From Streptacidiphilus sp. ASG 303 (lineage in GTDB: Bacteria > Actinomycetota > Actinomycetes > Streptomycetales > Streptomycetaceae): a stretch of 64,000 bases of DNA. The stretch is from assembly GCF_020991365.1 (NCBI RefSeq), contig NZ_JAJLRA010000003.1:310001-374000 (forward strand), in the 5' to 3' direction. The stretch's first letter is position 1; every line of letters starts with the position of its first letter. Shown here piece after piece: positions 50,932-59,391 of the stretch. The notes below the pieces were generated by a model. It was not told the origin of the DNA. It did not search any database and saw nothing but the letters and a program-made list of their open reading frames with translations. The translations under genes and the position numbers were made by a program.

Positions 50932-52722
50932 ATGACCCACCGGACCACGCCCCCGCCCCGCGTCGTCGCCGTCGTGCCGGCCCGCGGCGGCTCCAAGGGC
51001 GTCCCCGGCAAGAACCTCGCCGAGGTCGGCGGCGTGCCGCTGGTCGTCCGCGCCGTCCGCGCCTGCCTGGCCGCGGCCGGGGTCGACCTGGTCGCCGTCT
51101 CCACCGACGACGACGGCATCGCGGCCGCGGCCGCGGCCGCCGGCGCGGAGGTCGTCCGCCGCCCGGCGGCGATCTCCGGCGACACGGCCACCAGCGAGTC
51201 CGCCCTGCTGCACGCGCTGGACGAGCTCGCCGCACGCTGCGGAGGCCCGGCCGAGGTGGCGCTGATGGTGCAGTGCACCTCGCCGTTCGTCACCCCGGAG
51301 GAGGTCGGCGGCCTGGTCGCCGCGGTCGTCGACGGCGGCGCCGACAGCGCCCTGACCGCCGCGCCCTTCCACGGCTTCCTGTGGCGGGCCGAGGAGGTGC
51401 CGGCCGCCCCCGCGGCGGGCGGCTCCCCGGCCGCCGGCGGCGCACCCGGCGACGGCGCGCCCGACGGCCCGTACGGCGCCGTCGGCGTCAACCACGACAA
51501 CCGGTTCCGCCCTCGCCGCCAGGACCGCCCCGAGGACCTGCTGGAGACCGGCGCCGCGTACGCCATGCGCGTCGACGGCCTCCGCGCGGCCGGGCACCGC
51601 TTCTTCGGGCGGGTCGCCCTGGTCCGCACCGACCCCGCACGGGTGCTGGAGATCGACGAGCCCGCCGACCTGGCGCGCGCACGGGCCCTGGCGCCCGTCG
51701 TCGACCCGCACCCGTCCCCTGTCCCCCACCCCGCCGCCGGGACCTCACCGGCCGCCTCCCACGCGGCCGTCCCGGCGGCACCGCACAGCCCCGTCGAAAG
51801 GAAACCCCTCCCCATGACCACCCACCGCACCCGCACCCTCGGCGACCGCCAGGTGGGCCCGGGCCGCCCCGTCTACGTGGTCGGCGAGATCGGGATCAAC
51901 CACAACGGCGAGCTGGAGAACGCCCTCGCGCTGGTCGACGCCGCCGCCGACGCCGGCTGCGACGCCGTGAAGTTCCAGAAGCGCACCCCGGAGATCTGCA
52001 CCCCCCGCGACCAGTGGGAGATCGAGCGCGACACCCCCTGGGGCCGCATGACGTACATCGACTACCGCCACCGCGTGGAGTTCGGCGAGGCCGAGTACGC
52101 CGCCATCGACGCCCACTGCCGCAAGCGGGGCATCGACTGGTTCGCCTCCCCGTGGGACGTCCCCTCCGTGGAGTTCCTGGAGAAGTTCGACCTGCCGGCC
52201 CACAAGGTCGCCTCGGCCTGCCTCACCGACGACGACCTGCTGCGCGCCCTGCGCGCCACCGGCCGCACCGTGATCATGTCGACCGGCATGTCGACGCCGC
52301 GCCAGATCCGCCACGCGGTGGAGGTGCTGGGCAGCGAGAACACCCTGCTGTGCCACACCACCAGCACCTACCCGGCCCCGGCCGAGGAGCTCAACCTGCG
52401 GATGCTGGACACCCTCCGCGCCGAGTACCCGAACATCCCGATCGGCTACTCCGGCCACGAGATCGGCCTGCAGACCACCCTCGCCGCGGTCGCCCTGGGC
52501 GCCGTCTTCGTCGAGCGCCACATCACCCTGGACCGCGCCATGTGGGGCTCGGACCAGGCGGCCTCCGTCGAGCCGGGCGGCCTGCAGCGCCTCGTCCGCG
52601 ACATCCGGGTCATCGAGCAGGCGCTCGGCGACGGCGTGAAGAAGGTCTACGACGGCGAGCTGGCCGCCATGAAGAAGCTGCGCCGCGTGAAGGGCGCCGC
52701 CGAGGAGGTCGTCCCCGCGTGA
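50932..52722 (+). CDS. NeuA-NeuB fusion: nonulosonate cytidylyltransferase and synthase
   Basis: One frame with no stop encodes both enzymes: 596 residues from ATG 50932 (GGAG 10 nt upstream; GTG 50821 overlapping the previous stop is possible). Residues 1-~250 are CMP-nonulosonate synthetase: VVAVVPARGGSKGVPGKNLA, VSTDDDGIA, VQCTSPFVTPEEV and VLEIDEPADL, with a Pro/Gly insert at ~158-180. A ~45-residue linker follows. Residues 295-596 are NeuB-like synthase: YVVGEIGINHNGELENALAL, AVKFQKRTPEICTP, STGMSTPRQIRHAV, IGYSGHEIGLQTTL and VERHITLDRAMWGSDQAASV. The C-terminal SAF domain is absent. It makes a nonulosonic acid (sialic or Kdn type) from an aldose and phosphoenolpyruvate, then activates it with CTP. 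The stop overlaps the next start. Confidence 0.82.
   Translation: MTHRTTPPPRVVAVVPARGGSKGVPGKNLAEVGGVPLVVRAVRACLAAAGVDLVAVSTDDDGIAAAAAAAGAEVVRRPAAISGDTATSESALLHALDELAARCGGPAEVALMVQCTSPFVTPEEVGGLVAAVVDGGADSALTAAPFHGFLWRAEEVPAAPAAGGSPAAGGAPGDGAPDGPYGAVGVNHDNRFRPRRQDRPEDLLETGAAYAMRVDGLRAAGHRFFGRVALVRTDPARVLEIDEPADLARARALAPVVDPHPSPVPHPAAGTSPAASHAAVPAAPHSPVERKPLPMTTHRTRTLGDRQVGPGRPVYVVGEIGINHNGELENALALVDAAADAGCDAVKFQKRTPEICTPRDQWEIERDTPWGRMTYIDYRHRVEFGEAEYAAIDAHCRKRGIDWFASPWDVPSVEFLEKFDLPAHKVASACLTDDDLLRALRATGRTVIMSTGMSTPRQIRHAVEVLGSENTLLCHTTSTYPAPAEELNLRMLDTLRAEYPNIPIGYSGHEIGLQTTLAAVALGAVFVERHITLDRAMWGSDQAASVEPGGLQRLVRDIRVIEQALGDGVKKVYDGELAAMKKLRRVKGAAEEVVPA
51796..51816 (+). promoter_or_regulatory. 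Internal ribosome-binding site and ATG for NeuB part
   Basis: GAAAGGAAA at 51796-51804 precedes an in-frame ATG at 51814, where homology to NeuB begins. NeuB may therefore be made alone as well as in the fusion. No stop codon separates it from the NeuA part. Confidence 0.55.
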
Positions 52723-54011
52723 CGCGCACCCTCGCCCTGGTCGAGAGCCCCGTCCAGCTGCTGAACGCTCTGGAGTGGGCGCACCGGTACGCACAGGGGC
52801 CCGACCGGGGCGAGGGCGCTCCCGCCGGGACCCGGCACCCGCTGCCGGGCCTCCCCCTCCCCGACTTCCCCGTCGAGCTGCCGGCCGACGTCCTGTCCGA
52901 CGACGCCTCCCCCGACGACGTGCTGCCCGGCGGCGTCCTGCCCGACGGCTCGCTGCCCGGCGGCGTGCTGCCCGCGAAGGACCGGGCCCGCGACGCGTGG
53001 CCCGCCGCGGGCGCAATACCGTCGCAGCGCCCCGGCGCGGCCGCGCGGCCGCCGTCGCCGCCGTCCCCGCTGTCGATGCTGTCGATAGCCGTCCTGCAGC
53101 CGGTGGACCCGGTGACCCGCGCCCAGCTCGCGGCCCTGTCCGTGCTCGCGGCGGCGGAGGGCGTCCGGGTCACCGCCTACGACCCGCGCGGCGGCGCGGC
53201 GGGCCGGGCCCGCTCGCTGGCCGCGCTGGCGCCCCGGGTGGCCCGGGCGCCGCGGCTGCTCATCGGCGACGCCTTCTCCGGGCTGATCCAGTCGCTGCTG
53301 CCGCTGTCGCGCGCGGCCGAGCTCGTGGTGGTGGACGACGGCACGGCCACCGTGGAGCTGGTCGGCCTGCTGAACACCGGCCGGCCGCTGGTGCGCTGGC
53401 ACCGGGAGGGCCCGGTCCCGGGCACCGCCGTGCGGGCCGCCCGCCGCCTCGGGCCGGACCCGCGGCGCCGGCTGGAGCTGTTCACCTCCCTCGCGGTCGA
53501 GCCGCCGCCGGGCGCCCGCGGCACCGCCAACCACTACGCGTGGACCCGGGCCCGCTTCGGCCCGCCGCGCGTGCTGCCCGGCGCCGACCTGCTGGGCAGC
53601 TCCCTGGTGGAGACCGGCGTGGTGGCCGCCGACCGCTACCTGGCGACCGTCGCCGGACTGGCCGCGGAGCACGGCGTGCGCCGGTACTTCGCGCACCGCC
53701 GGGAGCACCCCGACAAGCTGGCCCGGATCGCCGCCGCGACCGGCGCCGAGATCGTCCGCCCGCAGCTGCCGCTGGAGGTCGAGGCCCGGCGCGGCCCGGT
53801 CTCCTCGACGCTGCTGAGCTTCCCGTCCACCGTGGTGCACACCCTCCCCCTGGTGCTGGAGGGCACCGGGGTGCGGGTGAAGATCTGCGCGGTGGACGCG
53901 GACTGGCTCACCCCCCACGCGTCCGCCCGCTCGCTGAGCTTCCTGACGGACGTCTCCGCCTCCGCCCGCAGCCGCCACGGCCTCGAGATGATCTCCCCGG
54001 TGACCGCCTGA
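52719..54011 (+). CDS. GT52/sialyltransferase-like protein
   Basis: 430 residues from GTG 52719 (GTGA overlap with the NeuB stop). Start: TLALVESPVQLLNALEWAHR. A low-complexity insert (~30-120) contains DV/GVLP repeats (SDDASPDDVLPGGVLPDGSL). Later motifs: LLIGDAFSGLIQSLLPLSRA, VVVDDGTATVELVGLLNTGR, YFAHRREHPDKLARIAAATG, SSTLLSFPSTVVHTLPLVLE. The D-D-G, H-R-R-E and S-T blocks fit CMP-sialate-dependent GT52-like transferases. It is the natural user of the CMP-sugar made by the preceding fusion protein. It overlaps the permease gene by one base. Confidence 0.8.
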   Translation: MTRTLALVESPVQLLNALEWAHRYAQGPDRGEGAPAGTRHPLPGLPLPDFPVELPADVLSDDASPDDVLPGGVLPDGSLPGGVLPAKDRARDAWPAAGAIPSQRPGAAARPPSPPSPLSMLSIAVLQPVDPVTRAQLAALSVLAAAEGVRVTAYDPRGGAAGRARSLAALAPRVARAPRLLIGDAFSGLIQSLLPLSRAAELVVVDDGTATVELVGLLNTGRPLVRWHREGPVPGTAVRAARRLGPDPRRRLELFTSLAVEPPPGARGTANHYAWTRARFGPPRVLPGADLLGSSLVETGVVAADRYLATVAGLAAEHGVRRYFAHRREHPDKLARIAAATGAEIVRPQLPLEVEARRGPVSSTLLSFPSTVVHTLPLVLEGTGVRVKICAVDADWLTPHASARSLSFLTDVSASARSRHGLEMISPVTA

Positions 54012-54925
54012 TGACGCACGCACCCACCGCCCCGGCGCCCGACCGGGCCGTCTTCCCCGCCCCGCCCGGGGCCCAGGAGCTCGCCGCCCGGTACGGGCTG
54101 GTCCGGCCCGGGGCGCGGCCGCCGCTCGGCGCGTACACGCGGATGCTGTGGCAGCGGCGCCACTTCACGCTCGCCTACACCCAGGCGCGGCTGACCACCA
54201 TGTACACGGGCGCCCGGCTGGGGCAGCTGTGGAAGGTGCTGACCCCGGTCCTCAACATCGCCGTCTACTACCTGATCTTCGGCGTCCTGCTGAAGCAGCG
54301 GCACAACACCGGCGGCGGCAACTACATCTCGTTCCTCTGCATCGGCATCTTCGTCTTCACCTACACCCGCGAGTCGGTGACCACCGGCGGCAAGTCGGTG
54401 GCCGACCGGCTGGACCTGATCCGCGCGGTGCAGTTCCCGCGGGCCTGCCTGCCGCTGGCGGCGGTGCTGGTGCAGCTGGAGCAGCTGCTGATGTCGCTGC
54501 TGGTGGTCGCGGTGGTCGTGCTGGGCAGCGGCGAGCCGCTGACCGCCTCCTGGCTGCTGGCCCTGCCGGCGCTGGCCCTGCAGACCCTCTTCAACACCGG
54601 CCTGGCGATGGTCCTGGCCCGGGTGGTGGCGACCGTGCGCGACCTGGGCGAGGTCGTGCCGTTCGTGATGCGCACCTGGATGTACACCTGCGGCGTGATG
54701 TACAGCATCGACCGCGTGAGCGGGCACCTGCCGCACGCGGCGGCGGTGGCGCTGAGGGCGAACCCGGGCGCCGTCTACATCGAGCTGGTCCGCGGTGCGC
54801 TGCTGGAGAGCTACCCGGCGGTGCCGGTCTGGACCTGGGCGGTCGCCGCCGGGTGGGCGGTGCTCTCGCTGGCGGCGGGCTACGTCTGGTTCTGGAAGGC
54901 CGAGGACCGGTATGGGCGCGGCTGA
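54011..54925 (+). CDS. ABC-2 polysaccharide export permease
   Basis: 304 residues from ATG 54011 (TGATG overlap). A hydrophilic N-terminus is followed by six transmembrane helices and the ABC-2 family segment RARLTTMYTGARLGQLWKVL-like (here QARLTTMYTGARLGQLWKVL), then LNIAVYYLIFGVLLK and PFVMRTWMYTCGVMYSIDRV. It resembles TagG/KpsM, which export teichoic acids or capsules with an ATPase partner. No ATPase gene is adjacent in this window, so the partner must lie elsewhere or be shared. Last gene of the 49508-54925 operon. Confidence 0.9.
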   Translation: MTHAPTAPAPDRAVFPAPPGAQELAARYGLVRPGARPPLGAYTRMLWQRRHFTLAYTQARLTTMYTGARLGQLWKVLTPVLNIAVYYLIFGVLLKQRHNTGGGNYISFLCIGIFVFTYTRESVTTGGKSVADRLDLIRAVQFPRACLPLAAVLVQLEQLLMSLLVVAVVVLGSGEPLTASWLLALPALALQTLFNTGLAMVLARVVATVRDLGEVVPFVMRTWMYTCGVMYSIDRVSGHLPHAAAVALRANPGAVYIELVRGALLESYPAVPVWTWAVAAGWAVLSLAAGYVWFWKAEDRYGRG

Positions 54926-54960
54926 CCGGTCCCCGGACGGGCCGGCACGGCCCGGGACAT

Positions 54961-55000
54961 GCGGGAGGCCGGTGCGCGCAGCAGCGCACCGGCCTCCCGC
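54961..55000. terminator. Bidirectional terminator between convergent operons
   Basis: A perfect 17-bp stem (54961-54977 with 54984-55000) with a 6-nt loop lies between the convergent stops at 54925 and 55014. It can serve both directions. Confidence 0.85.
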
Positions 55001-55013
55001 GGCCGCACGGCCG

Positions 55014-57383
55014 TCAGGGCTGGAGCACCGTCGCGGCGTCGGCGGAGACGCGGCTGCCGGGGACGCGGCCCTTGAGCAGGGCGTACGCCCGGTCCGGCGC
55101 GGGCGCGGGGGTGCGGTCGGCGACCGGCACCGGAGCGGGCAGGCCGTCCTCCTGCCCCAGGAACAGGCGGCGGACCACCCGCTCCGCGGCCAGGCCGTCG
55201 TCCCACGGGCAGAAGCGCTCGCGGAACGCGGCGCGCCGCTCGGCGGCCTGCACCCCCCGCCACTCGCCGGTGCGCAGGACGTCGATCAGCTCGTCCTCGC
55301 TGCGGGCGACGGCGCCCGGCGCCTGCTCGGTGATGTCGAAGTAGGTGCCGCGGGCCTCCCGGTACGTCTCCCAGTCGTCGGCGAAGACGACGATCGGGCG
55401 GTCCAGGTTGGCGTAGTCGAACATCAGGGACGAGTAGTCGGTGATGAGCGCGTCCGACGCGAGCGCGAGCTCCTCCACGGAGGGGTGCTCGGTGACGTCG
55501 ATCAGCCGGCCCTCCTGCTTCAGCCGGGACATGGCCTCGGCGCCGCCCGCGGCGTAGAAGTAGTGGGCGCGGGTGAGGAGTACCGTGTCCTCGCCCATCT
55601 CGCTGCAGAACCGCTCGAAGTCGATCCGCGGCTCGAAGGTGCGCCGGTAGTCGCGGTGGGTGGGCGCGTACAGGAGCGCGCGGACGCCCTCCTTGATCCC
55701 CAGCTCGCGCCGGATGCGCACGACGTCCTCGGCGGTGGCGGTGGAGTACACGTCGTTGCGGGGGTAGCCCAGCTCCAGACCGGTCCAGGAGGAGGGGTAC
55801 ACCCGCTCCCACACCAGGGTGGAGTGCCGGTTGGAGGAGAGGCTGAGGTCCCAGCGGTCGACGCGGCTGAGCAGCTTGCGGAAGCTCATGCCGTTGCCGC
55901 TGGCCGGGTACTCCTGCTGGTCCAGGCCCATCGACTTCAGCGGCGTGCCGTGGTGGGTCTGCAGGTGGACCTGCTCGGGGCGCTTGACCCAGCCGTCGGA
56001 GAAGTTGACGTTGTTGACGAAGTACTTGGCGCGGGCCATCGCGTGCCAGTACTCGCGGGAGCCGGGCTGCACCGTCTCGATGCCCTCGGGCACCAGGTGC
56101 TGGTGGGTGGCGCGGACCACCCAGACGGAGCGGATGCGCGGTGCCAGCTCCTGGACCTTGCGGTGGATCGCCGCGGGGTTGCAGGCGTAGCCGCGGTCCC
56201 AGTAGGCGGAGAAGACCGCGAGGTCCGGGTCGACCGGGCGGAGCCGCTGCAGCTGGTAGTCCCGGTCCATCAGTCGCTTCTTGGTGGCCTTGCCCTTGGC
56301 CCGGCCGGCCTTGAGGGTGCGGCGGGCGACGGTGCGGGCGGTGCGCAGGCCGCTGAAGGTGTGCGACGAGCCCTGCTCCACCATGCGGAAGTACACGCCG
56401 GGGCGGCCGACGGGCGGGACGAAGCCGGCGGGGCGGTAGCGGCGGCACTGCTCGGCGCAGCGGCGCAGGAAGTCGTTCCGGGCCTCGGGCGGCAGCCGGT
56501 CGGGGCTGTTGAGGATGGTGACGAGGTGCTCCACCATGCGCTCGTAGAGCAGGGTGCGCCAGCGGGCCAGCTCGGGCCGGGAGTCGACGAAGGAGAAGAC
56601 CCGGTCGTACTGCTCGAAGATGTCGAAGTGCTTGCGGCTGCGGGTGCGCAGGATGTTCCCGCCCTGGCGGCGCTGCCGGTAGTGGACGCAGACGCGGTCG
56701 AGGACGGCGACGGTCCGCGCGGCCAGCATGGCCGGGTAGGTCCACGGGGTGTCCTCGTAGTACCCGCCCGGGAAGGTGAGGCCGACGCGCTCGATGTAGT
56801 CGCGGCGGTACGCCTTGTTCCACACCACCATGAGGAGGTTGAGCAGCTCGGGGCGCTCGGTGACGTCGAAGACGTCCGGGCCCTTCTGCTGGAGCAGCTC
56901 GCCGAGGGAGTTCCGCTCCGCCTTGCCGTACCAGTAGGTGCGGGCGTAGTCGTAGACCAGCACCTCGGGGTCGCCGGTCTCGTCGAGGCGCCCGGCTATC
57001 GCGGCGAGGGCACCCGGGACGAGGGTGTCGTCGCTGTCCAGGAAGAGGACGTACTCGCCGCGGACGCGCTCCAGGCCGGCGTTGCGGGCGCGGCCCAGGC
57101 CGACGTTCTCGGGCAGGTGCATGACCACGACGCGGGGGTCCGCCGCCGCGAACTCGTCCATGATCTCCCCGCAGGCGTCGGGGGAGCAGTCGTCGACGGC
57201 GATCAGCTCGAAGTCGGAGTACGACTGGTTGAGGACGGATTCCAGGCACTCGCGCAGGTAAGCCTGCACCTTGAAGGCCGGAATGATGATACTAAGTCGC
57301 GGTGTGGACACCCCGGTGAGGCTAGGCTCGGCGGCCCCGGTGTGCAAGCTCCGCCCGCGGTCGTCGTCGGTCGTTCCGGCCAT
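55014..57383 (-). CDS. GT2 - CDP-glycerol glycerophosphotransferase fusion
   Basis: 789 residues from ATG 57383. Residues ~30-260 are a GT2 domain: RLSIIIPAFKVQAYLRECLE, ELIAVDDCSPDACGEIM, ENVGLGRARNAGLERVRGEY and the FLDSDDT metal site. A linker of ~130 residues follows. Residues ~400-750 are a TagF/TagB-type phosphotransferase: VNNVNFSDGWVKRPEQVHLQ, QTHHGTPLKSMGLDQQEY, ALLYAPTHRDYRRTFEP, DALITDYSSLMFDYANLDRP. This pairing builds phosphodiester-linked wall polymers, adding glycerol- or polyol-phosphate and a sugar. It ends at the shared terminator and is transcribed after the mannosyltransferase-like gene, 2 bp away. Confidence 0.92.
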   Translation of the reverse strand: MAGTTDDDRGRSLHTGAAEPSLTGVSTPRLSIIIPAFKVQAYLRECLESVLNQSYSDFELIAVDDCSPDACGEIMDEFAAADPRVVVMHLPENVGLGRARNAGLERVRGEYVLFLDSDDTLVPGALAAIAGRLDETGDPEVLVYDYARTYWYGKAERNSLGELLQQKGPDVFDVTERPELLNLLMVVWNKAYRRDYIERVGLTFPGGYYEDTPWTYPAMLAARTVAVLDRVCVHYRQRRQGGNILRTRSRKHFDIFEQYDRVFSFVDSRPELARWRTLLYERMVEHLVTILNSPDRLPPEARNDFLRRCAEQCRRYRPAGFVPPVGRPGVYFRMVEQGSSHTFSGLRTARTVARRTLKAGRAKGKATKKRLMDRDYQLQRLRPVDPDLAVFSAYWDRGYACNPAAIHRKVQELAPRIRSVWVVRATHQHLVPEGIETVQPGSREYWHAMARAKYFVNNVNFSDGWVKRPEQVHLQTHHGTPLKSMGLDQQEYPASGNGMSFRKLLSRVDRWDLSLSSNRHSTLVWERVYPSSWTGLELGYPRNDVYSTATAEDVVRIRRELGIKEGVRALLYAPTHRDYRRTFEPRIDFERFCSEMGEDTVLLTRAHYFYAAGGAEAMSRLKQEGRLIDVTEHPSVEELALASDALITDYSSLMFDYANLDRPIVVFADDWETYREARGTYFDITEQAPGAVARSEDELIDVLRTGEWRGVQAAERRAAFRERFCPWDDGLAAERVVRRLFLGQEDGLPAPVPVADRTPAPAPDRAYALLKGRVPGSRVSADAATVLQP

Positions 57384-57385
57384 GG

Positions 57386-59035
57386 CTAGCCCTTCTCCTT
57401 GCGCTCGTACAGCCGCACGTCCAGCCCGTGCACGTGCACGGTGGTGACCGTCCGGTAGGACCCCCCGAGTACATCCTTCTTGTTCCGCGCGCCGGAGTCG
57501 CCGCTCCTGACGCGCAGCCCCGCCCGCCCCACCAGCCAGATCCGGTCCCTGGCCAGCACGGCCCCGCGGACCTCCCTCCTGCTGAGCTCGGTGCCGCGCA
57601 GGTTGGCCGCCCGCAGGGGGGTCCTCTCCAGCGCGACGTCCGCCGTGTTCCGGAAGGCGCCGGGGTAGGCCAGCTCCACCGCACGGTAGTTCGGCGTGAG
57701 GAAGACCACTCCGTCGCCGGGGCGGGCCCCGGCCGCCACGGCCCGTGCCGCCCCCGCCAGGTCGTCCGGGCGTGCCTGCAGGGTACGCAACTCGGACTGG
57801 CGCGGCAGCTGCGGCAGCACCGCGGCCGCGACCGCGGCGGCGGCCAGCAGGGCGGCGGCCCCCCGGAACCGCAGGAGGGCCGCGGCCCGCTCCGCGCCGG
57901 CGGCGGCCAGCAGCGGCAGCCCGGCGGCGCAGAAGAGCACGTACCGCTCGTGGTACACGGGCCGGACCTGCGACGCCAGCAGCAGCAGCGCGGGCGGGAC
58001 GACGGCCAGCGGGGCGGCCACCGCCGCGAGGCCCAGCGGGCCCCGGCCGCGCGGCGGGAGGACGGCGCCCGCCGCGGCCAGCACGAGCACCGCGGCCACG
58101 GCGGCGGGCGCGGGGCCCGCGAGGGACCGCACCAGCCCCCACACGGCGTCCCAGCCGGGCCGCTCCAGCCAGCCGACCTGGCCGGACTGGCGGCGGGAGT
58201 ACAGCGCGAGCGGGGCCAGCACCGCGCAGCAGGCCGCCGCGGCGGCCGCCCAGCGCAGCCACACCCGGCGCGGCACCCGGGACAGCAGGAGCGCGGCGGC
58301 GTGCGCGGCCAGGGCCAGCACGGCGAACTCGTGCAGCAGCGAGGCCGCCGCGGCGGCCGCCGCGTACCCGGCCCACCAGCACCGGCCCTCCGGCGCCTCC
58401 ACCGCCCGCACCAGGCAGTACGTCGCCAGCAGCACCGCCGCGCAGACCAGCGCGTACGAGCGGCCCTCCTGGGCGTAGAACGTGACGAGCGGCGTCGCCG
58501 CGAAGAGCAGGCCCGCCAGCAGCCCGGCCCGGGGCCGCAGCAGACGGGCGCCCAGCGCCGCCACCAGCGCGGCGGCCGCGGCCGCGCCGAGCACCGACGG
58601 GACCCGCATCCACACCTCGCCGCCGCCGGGCAGCATCCAGACGTGCATCAGCAGGTAGTAGGCGGCGTGCACCGCGTCGACGTGCCGGACCATGGCCAGC
58701 AGCTGCGGCACCGTGCGGTGCGCGGCGTCGAAGGTGGCCTCCTCGTCCCGCCACATCGACCCGCGGTCCAGGCCCCACAGCCCCACGGCGAGCATCACGG
58801 CGGCGACCAGGGCGGGCACCGCCCACGCGGGCGCGGCCCTGCGGCCCGAGGCCGCGGGGGCGGCCCCGTCGTCGCCTGCGGCAGGAACGGACTTACCGTC
58901 AGGATTGCTGCTGCCGAACACCGCTGACGGCGCCTCGGCCTCATCCGGCCCGGTCGCGGCCGGCCCGCGCTCCGGGACGGCTGCGGGCGCGGGGCCGCCG
59001 CCGGCGGGACGGTCGGGTGCGGCACGGGGGTCCAT
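57386..59035 (-). CDS. GT39/PMT-like polytopic glycosyltransferase
   Basis: 549 residues from ATG 59035. A Pro/Ala-rich cytoplasmic N-terminus precedes about eleven transmembrane helices. The first extracytoplasmic loop has GLDRGSMWRDEEATFDAAHR, where the D-E pair matches the catalytic acidic residue of GT39-type polyprenol-phosphate sugar transferases; VTFYAQEGRSYALV follows. Such enzymes use lipid-linked sugars outside the membrane. The C-terminal ~110 residues are soluble (VVFLTPNYRAVELAYPGAF...). The stop is 2 bp from the start of the GT2-TagF gene. Substrate unknown. Confidence 0.85.
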   Translation of the reverse strand: MDPRAAPDRPAGGGPAPAAVPERGPAATGPDEAEAPSAVFGSSNPDGKSVPAAGDDGAAPAASGRRAAPAWAVPALVAAVMLAVGLWGLDRGSMWRDEEATFDAAHRTVPQLLAMVRHVDAVHAAYYLLMHVWMLPGGGEVWMRVPSVLGAAAAAALVAALGARLLRPRAGLLAGLLFAATPLVTFYAQEGRSYALVCAAVLLATYCLVRAVEAPEGRCWWAGYAAAAAAASLLHEFAVLALAAHAAALLLSRVPRRVWLRWAAAAAACCAVLAPLALYSRRQSGQVGWLERPGWDAVWGLVRSLAGPAPAAVAAVLVLAAAGAVLPPRGRGPLGLAAVAAPLAVVPPALLLLASQVRPVYHERYVLFCAAGLPLLAAAGAERAAALLRFRGAAALLAAAAVAAAVLPQLPRQSELRTLQARPDDLAGAARAVAAGARPGDGVVFLTPNYRAVELAYPGAFRNTADVALERTPLRAANLRGTELSRREVRGAVLARDRIWLVGRAGLRVRSGDSGARNKKDVLGGSYRTVTTVHVHGLDVRLYERKEKG

Positions 59036-59391
59036 GGGTGTCCTGCGGGTCGGGGACTTGGGGACGCCCAGATCTTAGGGCAGATCGGCCGCGGGTCCGC
59101 CGGGATGTGGGCCCTGCGGGCGTCCACTTCGCCGGCGGGGGCACGATCGTCCACGGGCCCGCTCCCGCGCCCGCCGTCCGGATGCCGAGGTCCGGGATCA
59201 CCGGACCCGCCTCCGTGCAGGGGGACGGCGGCGGGATCACGTGCCTGCCGCGCCACCGGGCCTGAGCCGTACGGGAGGACCGGGGCCGGCGCACCCGCCG
59301 ATCGCGCCGGCTGTGCCGGGTGTCCTGGAGGTCCTGCGGTCTCCCAGGTGCCGCCGACAGGGCGATGTGCCAGGCCCCGGGGGCTCCCTGC
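59036..59391. other. Intergenic region between glycosyltransferase genes
   Basis: 356 bp without a supportable gene, between the GT39-like gene's start and the stop of the PIG-V-like gene. It should contain the promoter of the 57386-59035 operon. Confidence 0.55.

Noticed and set aside
54795-57389. Plus-strand frame of 864 codons
   Set aside because: Antisense shadow of the GT2-TagF fusion, with valine/glycine-rich low-complexity translation.
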